NCBI GenBank assembly: GCA_958422185.1
Contig: CATZNW010000019.1
Location: forward strand, 1-47,914
Source: an uncultured Clostridium sp.
GTDB lineage: Bacteria > Bacillota > Clostridia > Oscillospirales > Acutalibacteraceae
DNA: 47,914 bases
Direction of reading: 5' to 3'
A model generated the notes under the pieces. That model was not told the origin of the DNA and made no database searches. It was given only the letters and a program-made list of their open reading frames with translations. The translations under genes and the position numbers were made by a program. This document shows positions 43,073 to 47,914 of this stretch, one piece after another (within the stretch, counting starts at the first letter, position 1; every line of letters begins with the position of its first letter).

Positions 43073-44156
43073 GGGTGTAATTTTAAAGGATATATATGAA
43101 TTCAAAAAGGTTTCTTCCTGCAAGAAACCTTTTCTTTGCTGCGGCAGATCGTTTGAAAAAACGCCTGCCTTTGAATATCTCAGATCAAATTTTGATCTAA
43201 CGGTGTGGGATCGTATCCGCCCGAATCCGCGTTTTGAGGATATGCTTGAGGCGGCGGAACTTTTTAAAAAAGAAAAGTGCGATTATATGATAGGCGCGGG
43301 AGGCGGCTCTCCGCTGGATTCGGCAAAGATGATCAAACTTCTTGTCACGAACGATCCGAAAATTGCGCTGACAGAGCCTATGCGGGATAATGATATTGGC
43401 TTTTTCGCCATACCCACAACTTCCGGCACCGGATCTGAGGCGACAAAGTATTCCGTGTTTTATGTTCATGAAAACAGAAAGCATTCCGTTTCAAACGATG
43501 CCTTCCTGCCGGATTATATTTTGCTTGATGAAAGTTTTATAAAGACCGTTCCTCCTTATCAGCGCAGGGCCACCTGTCTTGATGCTTTGAGCCACGCAAT
43601 AGAAAGTTACTGGAGCGTTAAAAGCAATGCTGAAAGCAGGAAATACGCGGAAAAGGCAATACGCCTTTTTGTTCGGAATAAGGCAGAGTACATGGCAAAT
43701 GAAGATTCGGCAAACAGGGGTATGCTTATGGCGTCATATTACGGCGGCAGAGCTATCAATATGACTTCCACCACTTCAGCCCACGCAATGTGTTATAATA
43801 TCACAATGAATTGCTCAACGGCGCACGGCCATTCTGTTGCCGTCTGCCTTGCGGAGATATGGAAGTATATGAATGAGCATAATGAGCGTGTAAACGATCC
43901 GAGAGGGCAAGAATATGTGCTTAAAACACTTGATGAACTCGGCGTTTTGCTCGGCGGAAAAAATTCACGGGACGGTGCCGAAATCTTCGCTTCCCTGTTA
44001 AGGGAATTCGAACTCAAACAGCCGGTTGCCGCTCCGCCGCAGGTCAAGGAATTCGTTATAAGCGTAAACCCCGCGAAACTTCTTTCCAATCCTACCGTAC
44101 TTGAGGGAAATGACATTGAAAAAATTTATAATATGGTATTCGGAATAAATGAGTAA
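43062..44156 (+). CDS. Iron-containing alcohol dehydrogenase, phosphonoacetaldehyde-reductase-like
   Basis: 364 aa from ATG 43062, which overlaps the iolB stop; the longer reading from 43002 would copy iolB sequence and is rejected. GAGGGSPLDSAKMIKL (NAD binding), PTTSGTGSEATKYSVF, CLDALSHAIESYW, SAHAMCYNIT and NCSTAHGHSVAVCLAE hold the Asp/His iron ligands of group III alcohol dehydrogenases. The overall pattern is close to phosphonoacetaldehyde reductases, but no phosphonate genes are near. It may reduce an aldehyde released from sugar cleavage. The stop overlaps the transporter start. Confidence 0.82.
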   Translation: MRTKGVILKDIYEFKKVSSCKKPFLCCGRSFEKTPAFEYLRSNFDLTVWDRIRPNPRFEDMLEAAELFKKEKCDYMIGAGGGSPLDSAKMIKLLVTNDPKIALTEPMRDNDIGFFAIPTTSGTGSEATKYSVFYVHENRKHSVSNDAFLPDYILLDESFIKTVPPYQRRATCLDALSHAIESYWSVKSNAESRKYAEKAIRLFVRNKAEYMANEDSANRGMLMASYYGGRAINMTSTTSAHAMCYNITMNCSTAHGHSVAVCLAEIWKYMNEHNERVNDPRGQEYVLKTLDELGVLLGGKNSRDGAEIFASLLREFELKQPVAAPPQVKEFVISVNPAKLLSNPTVLEGNDIEKIYNMVFGINE

Positions 44157-45105
44157 TTCAAAACTTTCAAGGATATATGTAATGACACCGCTAGCTCTGC
44201 TCTGCTGTTTTTTGTGGGGCAGCGCGTTTCCTATGGTAAAAACCGGCTATGAAATGTTTTCCATATCCGAAAGTGACACCGCCTCGCAGATCCTTTTCGC
44301 AGGTATACGTTTCGCCCTTGCGGGAATCCTTGTTATCATTTTTGGCTCTCTCATCGCAAAAAAGCCGCTTTACCCCCAAAATAAAACTCAAATAGGGCAC
44401 TGCCTTGTACTCAGTTTGTTCCAGACTATATTGCAGTATACGGCGTTTTATATAGGCCTTGCGCACACAAGCGGCGTAAAGTCAAGCATACTTGTTGCGC
44501 TGAATGTGTTTCTGTCTCTGGTCCTTTCGGCCGCCGTGTTTAAAATGGAAAAATTCACTGCACCCAAGGTTATTGGTGTTATTGTTGGTTTTGCCGGAGT
44601 TGTGCTCATAAATTTTGAGGCGGGCGGCCTTAGCGGATTTGCCTTATACGGAGAGGGCGCGATAATCTTTTCCGCTTTCGCTTATTCCGTTTCCAGCGTG
44701 CTGATAAAAAAGTTTTCGGCAGATGAAGATCCGGTTATGCTTTCCGGCTGGCAGTTTATGATCGGCGGAATGGTAATGGCTGTTTGCGCCATACTTGCCG
44801 GCGGCAGAGTCCATATGCAGACGGATATAAAAAGCGCGCTCGCCATTTTGTATCTCGCGCTCATTTCCGCCGTAGCGTATACCGTTTGGGGGCTTTTGCT
44901 AAAATATAATCCTGTATCACGCGTTGCCGTGATCGGCTTTATGAATCCCGTTTTCGGCGTTTTGCTTTCCGCTGTGTTTCTTGGTGAAACGGGGGAGGCG
45001 TTCAGCATTAAAAATCTTGTTTCGCTTATACTGGTGTGTGTGGGTATTTATATTGTAAATGCCGATTTTAAAAGAAAAATTAAAACTTCCGTTGACAGAT
45101 CTTGA
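44149..45105 (+). CDS. EamA/DMT-family transporter
   Basis: 318 aa, ten predicted membrane helices in two EamA halves: LALLCCFLWGSAFPMVKTGYEMF at the start of the first and FSAFAYSVSSVLIKKF at the start of the second, with NPVFGVLLSAVFLGE near the end. Drug/metabolite transporter superfamily, generally exporting metabolites; substrate unknown. The start overlaps the dehydrogenase gene by 8 nt. A promoter for the next unit lies inside its last codons. Confidence 0.9.
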   Translation: MSNSKLSRIYVMTPLALLCCFLWGSAFPMVKTGYEMFSISESDTASQILFAGIRFALAGILVIIFGSLIAKKPLYPQNKTQIGHCLVLSLFQTILQYTAFYIGLAHTSGVKSSILVALNVFLSLVLSAAVFKMEKFTAPKVIGVIVGFAGVVLINFEAGGLSGFALYGEGAIIFSAFAYSVSSVLIKKFSADEDPVMLSGWQFMIGGMVMAVCAILAGGRVHMQTDIKSALAILYLALISAVAYTVWGLLLKYNPVSRVAVIGFMNPVFGVLLSAVFLGETGEAFSIKNLVSLILVCVGIYIVNADFKRKIKTSVDRS

Positions 45106-45120
45106 TTTTTTTGCTACACT
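45092..45120 (+). promoter_or_regulatory. Promoter of the GNAT-methyltransferase unit
   Basis: TTGACA, 17-nt spacer, TACACT, with an extended -10 TG. It overlaps the stop of the transporter gene. Inferred start near 45127. Confidence 0.75.
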
Positions 45121-45150
45121 CAAATAAATAAGCAAAAAGGATATAAGCCT

Positions 45151-45234
45151 ATGTTTTTACCACGTTTTGAACTCAACAGAGCAGACCGCCTTATGCAGCT
45201 TGTGCTCATGGGGTCTCTTTGCTGTGTTCATTAA
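45151..45234 (+). CDS. 27-aa leader ORF
   Basis: ATG to TAA, between the promoter and a strong terminator, encoding MFLPRFELNRADRLMQLVLM followed by GSLCCVH. AAAGG lies 10 nt upstream. Adjacent Cys codons near the end, ahead of a terminator, are the layout of a leader-peptide attenuator, but no control codons stand out otherwise. May be only chance; moderate to low confidence. Confidence 0.35.
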   Translation: MFLPRFELNRADRLMQLVLMGSLCCVH

Positions 45235-45265
45235 CGGGTTTGGATACATATTTATCCGTATTTCA

Positions 45266-45302
45266 AACCGCTGATGAACATCTCATCAGCGGTTATTTTT
45301 AT
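45266..45302 (+). terminator. Terminator in the leader of the GNAT gene
   Basis: A 12-bp perfect stem (AACCGCTGATGA with its complement, loop ACATC) followed by ATTTTTAT, only about 20 nt before the GNAT start. Either ends a short leader RNA or attenuates the operon. Confidence 0.88.
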
Positions 45303-45319
45303 TGTAGGAAGTGATATGA

Positions 45320-45880
45320 ATGCTGAACCACAAGGGAACGCAGATGATTAAGACCGAAAGGCTGCTGCTCAGAGAGATTAGGGAAAGCGATTATAAAGAT
45401 ATTTATGCGTACGCCAAAAAGCCTGAGGTGGCAAAGTATGTTTCGTGGAACGCTCATACGTGTATCAACGATTCCAAAGCGGTCTGCAAAATGTGGGTAT
45501 CGCAGTATGAAAACGGCGATAAGTATCACTGGGCAATCCTATTCGGCGGTAAAATGATCGGCAGCATAGAGGTAGTGAAACTCGTCGGAGAGATTGCCTA
45601 CCTCGGCTGGACTTTGGACAGCGCCTATTGGAATAACGGTATAATGACGGAAGCCGCAAAGGCAGTTCGTGATTTCCTTTTTAATGAGATCGGCGTGAGA
45701 ACGCTTTATGCCTGTTATATAACCGAGAATATCGGCTCGGGCAGAGTGATGCAAAAGACAGGCATGATCCCCTGCACGGCGGAAGAGTATTATATACCGA
45801 TTGGAATGGAAGATCTTAAGACGGAGGCGGACGGTATGCCGCTCTCGTTTTATACGCTGAAAAAAGAGGGGAAAGTATGA
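45320..45880 (+). CDS. GNAT-family N-acetyltransferase, RimJ/RimL-like
   Basis: 186 aa. IKTERLLLREIRESDYKDIYAYAKKPEVAKYVSW is the usual opening of RimJ/RimL-type acetyltransferases; IGSIEVVKLVGEIAYLGWTLDSAYWNNGIMTEAAKAVRDF holds the acetyl-CoA loop and GSGRVMQKTGM the terminal helix. May acetylate a ribosomal protein N-terminus or a small amine. AGGAAG precedes ATG 45320; ATG 45344 is also possible. ATGA overlap with the next gene. Confidence 0.88.
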   Translation: MLNHKGTQMIKTERLLLREIRESDYKDIYAYAKKPEVAKYVSWNAHTCINDSKAVCKMWVSQYENGDKYHWAILFGGKMIGSIEVVKLVGEIAYLGWTLDSAYWNNGIMTEAAKAVRDFLFNEIGVRTLYACYITENIGSGRVMQKTGMIPCTAEEYYIPIGMEDLKTEADGMPLSFYTLKKEGKV

Positions 45881-46653
45881 TCAATCAAAGTATCGATTCC
45901 GGAAAGGAGTTTGACTGGGGCAGAGCCTCCGCGGATTACGCCAAATACCGGGATGTTTATCCTCCTGAATTTTATAAAAAAATAGTTGACCTCGGTTGCT
46001 GCACGAAGGGTCAGAACGTGCTTGATATAGGCACCGGAACAGGTGTGCTGCCCAGAAATCTTTATAGATACGGCGCTGATTTTACTGCCGCAGATATTTC
46101 CGAAAACCAGATAAAATATGCAAAAGAACTAAGCAAAGGTATGGATATTAACTATATTGTTTCATCCGCAGAAGATCTTGATCTGCCCGACGACCGGTTT
46201 GACGTTGTGACAGCCTGCCAGTGTTTTATGTATTTTGATAAAGACAGGTTGCTTAAGAAGATATGCAGATTATTAAAGAAAGGCGGGCATTTTCTGATCC
46301 TTCAAATGGATTGGCTTGCGCATGAAGATGAAATAGCGGCAAAAACAGAAGAACTTATCTTGAAATACAATCCTTTGTGGAGCGGGTTCGGATACGAGAG
46401 GAAAAAGGTATTGTGCCCTGACGGCGCGGAAAAATATTTCATACCTGCCGTACTATATGGGTCTGACATAAAAGTTCATTTCACAACTGAAAGCTGGAAC
46501 GGCAGAATAAAATCATGCCGTGGAATCGATGCGTCCTTGCCGCAGGATAAAATAAATGCTTTTGAAAGAGAACATTTAAAAATGCTTCGCGATTTTCCGC
46601 CGGAATTTGATATTTTGCATTTTATGACTATAATAGATCTGATAAAGAAATGA
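45877..46653 (+). CDS. Class I SAM-dependent methyltransferase
   Basis: 258 aa. FDWGRASADYAKYRDVYPPEFYKKI precedes the SAM-binding NVLDIGTGTGVLPRNL, DFTAADISENQIKYAKEL, SSAEDLDLPDDRFDVVTACQCFMYFD and LLKKGGHFLILQMDW, all of the UbiE/Methyltransf_11 pattern. Substrate unknown. Coupled to the acetyltransferase gene by a 4-nt overlap and followed 9 nt later by another methyltransferase of a different subgroup. Confidence 0.9.
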   Translation: MINQSIDSGKEFDWGRASADYAKYRDVYPPEFYKKIVDLGCCTKGQNVLDIGTGTGVLPRNLYRYGADFTAADISENQIKYAKELSKGMDINYIVSSAEDLDLPDDRFDVVTACQCFMYFDKDRLLKKICRLLKKGGHFLILQMDWLAHEDEIAAKTEELILKYNPLWSGFGYERKKVLCPDGAEKYFIPAVLYGSDIKVHFTTESWNGRIKSCRGIDASLPQDKINAFEREHLKMLRDFPPEFDILHFMTIIDLIKK

Positions 46654-46662
46654 GGTATCTTT

Positions 46663-47409
46663 ATGAAAAAAGAATGGGATGAGAAAAATTATTCTGAAAA
46701 TTTTAAGTTTGTGCATCAGTACGGGGAAAAACTGCTTGATCTTATAACCGTGCCTGACGGCAGTTTTGTTGTTGATCTCGGATGCGGGAACGGCGCGCTC
46801 ACGGCAAAACTTGCCGAAAAGTATGAAGTTTTGGGTATAGATTCCTCTCCGGAAATGCTTGGAAAGGCAGCGCAGGATCACCCCGATATTGAATTTATGT
46901 GTGATGATGCCTGCGGTTTCTCACTTGAAAAGAGAGCCGACGCGGTCTTTTCAAACGCTGTTTTTCACTGGATAGAAAATCAGGACAAATTAATTGAAAA
47001 TATTGCCCGGAACCTTAAACACGGCGGTGAACTTGTGTTTGAATTCGGCGGAAAAGGCTGTGCTGATACGGTGCATCGTGCGCTTAAACGGTCATTTGAA
47101 AAATACGGCTATGAATACAGGCTCGATTTTAATTTCCGTTCAATTGGCGAGTTTGCGCCCCTGCTTGAAAAGCACGGATTTAAAGTTGAATATGCCCGTC
47201 TTTATGACCGGCCCACTCCGCAGAACGGTGAAAACGGACTTCAAAACTGGATAAAAATGTTTGTTACCACGGCGTTTAACGGTGTGGCGCAAAAGGATAA
47301 GGAGGGCATAGTAAGCGATGCTGCCGAAATCTGCCGCCCCGTTCTTTTCAAAAACGGCGTATGGTATGTAGATTATGTTCGGCTGCTTATGAAAGCCGTT
47401 AAAATGTAG
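46663..47409 (+). CDS. Class I SAM-dependent methyltransferase, trans-aconitate methyltransferase-like
   Basis: 248 aa. WDEKNYSENFKFVHQYGEKLLDLI, FVVDLGCGNGALTAKLAEKYEVLGIDSSPEMLGKA, ADAVFSNAVFHWIENQDKLIENIARNLKHGGELVFEFGGKG match Tam-like methyltransferases. Substrate uncertain. Uses TAG as stop, showing amber is an ordinary stop codon in this genome. GAGGTATC ribosome site. Confidence 0.88.
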   Translation: MKKEWDEKNYSENFKFVHQYGEKLLDLITVPDGSFVVDLGCGNGALTAKLAEKYEVLGIDSSPEMLGKAAQDHPDIEFMCDDACGFSLEKRADAVFSNAVFHWIENQDKLIENIARNLKHGGELVFEFGGKGCADTVHRALKRSFEKYGYEYRLDFNFRSIGEFAPLLEKHGFKVEYARLYDRPTPQNGENGLQNWIKMFVTTAFNGVAQKDKEGIVSDAAEICRPVLFKNGVWYVDYVRLLMKAVKM

Positions 47410-47420
47410 AGGCGGATACC

Positions 47421-47798
47421 GTGGAAACCAGAATGAAGATAAAAAAGATCATCGGGGATTTTTCCGTTTGCAAAGTCACCGATTATTCTAAAACGAATTT
47501 TTATGGGGAATACTGCTTTGTGGGGAAAACAGATGAGGAAAATTCTTTGGTGTGCTTGACCGGTGATGTGCCTTGTAATGTTGTTGAGCGTGAGGATGGC
47601 TGGAAAGCCTTCCGGATTGAGGGCGTTCTTGATTTTTCACTTATCGGCGTGCTTGCGCATATTTCGGCCCTGCTTGCACGGAACAATATTGGCATATTTG
47701 TTGTTTCTACATATAATACCGATTATGTTTTCACCAAGAAAGAAAACTATTTTAAAGCGGCGCGGTTTTTGGCGGACGACGGATTTGATGTCTTATAA
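47421..47798 (+). CDS. ACT-domain protein (CASTOR-like)
   Basis: 125 aa from GTG 47421, after GAGGCGG; ATG 47433 is an alternative. KKIIGDFSVCKVTDY opens it, and the C-terminal half, FRIEGVLDFSLIGVLAHISALLARNNIGIFVVSTYNTDYVFTKKENYFKAARFLADDGFDV, is a clear ACT/CASTOR domain that binds amino acids in relatives. Stand-alone ACT proteins of this size are common and uncharacterised. Last gene before the right-end hairpin and repeat. Confidence 0.85.
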   Translation: METRMKIKKIIGDFSVCKVTDYSKTNFYGEYCFVGKTDEENSLVCLTGDVPCNVVEREDGWKAFRIEGVLDFSLIGVLAHISALLARNNIGIFVVSTYNTDYVFTKKENYFKAARFLADDGFDVL

Positions 47799-47833
47799 CT
47801 GTGATTAAACATAACAGGAAATTTCCATAGTAA

Positions 47834-47862
47834 AAATCCGGCGCATTTATTGCGCCGGATTT
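47834..47862 (+). terminator. Terminator-like hairpin at right end
   Basis: A 12-bp perfect stem (AAATCCGGCGCA with its complement, loop TTTAT). The T3 at the stem end merges into the terminal repeat, so the U tract is short. Confidence 0.7.
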
Positions 47863-47914
47863 CAGACTGTCGATAAAGTCGGCTGAACCGCGCGATATAT
47901 GCTTTACATTTTCA
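47861..47914 (+). repeat. 54-bp terminal inverted repeat, right copy
   Basis: Exact reverse complement of 2-55. Follows the hairpin at 47834-47862 with the same orientation relative to transcription as the left copy, and runs to the last base of the window. Confidence 0.9.

Noticed and set aside
1..47914. CRISPR arrays, tRNA genes, insertion sequences or phage genes
   Set aside because: No spaced direct repeats, tRNA-like cloverleaf sequences, transposase or phage structural motifs were seen anywhere in the window.

Overview
The window reads as one 47.9 kb contig from an anaerobic Firmicute, most likely a clostridial (Oscillospiraceae/Ruminococcaceae-like) gut bacterium. The basis is the [FeFe]-hydrogenase maturation operon with its TM1266-type regulator, LuxS, a type A RNase P RNA, a manganese-type riboswitch ahead of a P-type ATPase, and secreted proteins of gut-Firmicute style. 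Nearly every gene is chromosomal and housekeeping or metabolic. I saw no phage, plasmid, IS or CRISPR features. Both contig ends carry the same 54-bp sequence in inverted orientation, each copy next to a GC-rich hairpin, so the contig probably breaks at a dispersed repeat.

Layout. 95-4655 (minus): a tight run of RluA-type pseudouridine synthase, zinc-dependent phospholipase C-like protein, LuxS, two tandem YcxB-like membrane proteins and a secreted metallophosphoesterase. 4683-8787 (plus): TM1266 regulator, HydE, HydG and HydF behind an attenuator-like leader. 8858-12512 (minus): DegV, ArgH, ArgG. 12826-17679 (plus): a 1508-aa secreted protein and a 43-aa peptide gene. 17816-19123 (minus): LCP cell-wall ligase. 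19224-21471 (plus): RNase P RNA, then an IolJ-like aldolase and an IolC-like kinase. 21728-25230 (plus): a LuxR-type regulator and a sortase-anchored surface protein broken by a frameshift and an amber codon. 25380-30837: a metabolic locus with FGGY kinase and TetR regulator (minus) facing a class III aminotransferase and a double class II aldolase (plus). 30883-33777: yybP-ykoY-type riboswitch and P-type ATPase. 33903-41293 (plus): RNA modification and translation genes (RlmD-like, LepA, TrmN6-like, RsmI), an alkyltransferase-like protein, a PqqD-like protein with a nucleotidyltransferase, and a radical SAM protein. 41360-45105 (plus): hydrolase, IolB, Fe-type alcohol dehydrogenase and EamA transporter. 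45092-47798 (plus): a leader with a tiny ORF and terminator, GNAT, two methyltransferases and an ACT protein.

Points that stand out: (1) two unrelated genes, the second YcxB paralog and the TM1266 regulator, have ACG exactly where homology puts the initiator Met, each behind a strong Shine-Dalgarno; (2) the kinase/TetR/aminotransferase/aldolase locus with shared inverted elements looks like an uncharacterised catabolic pathway; (3) an 18-bp perfect palindrome fills the -35/-10 spacer of the LuxR-type regulator gene; (4) the adjacent surface protein gene is one A short in a poly-A tract of its signal peptide, compatible with phase variation or decay. Function calls rest on motifs and family resemblance read by eye. 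No database search was possible.
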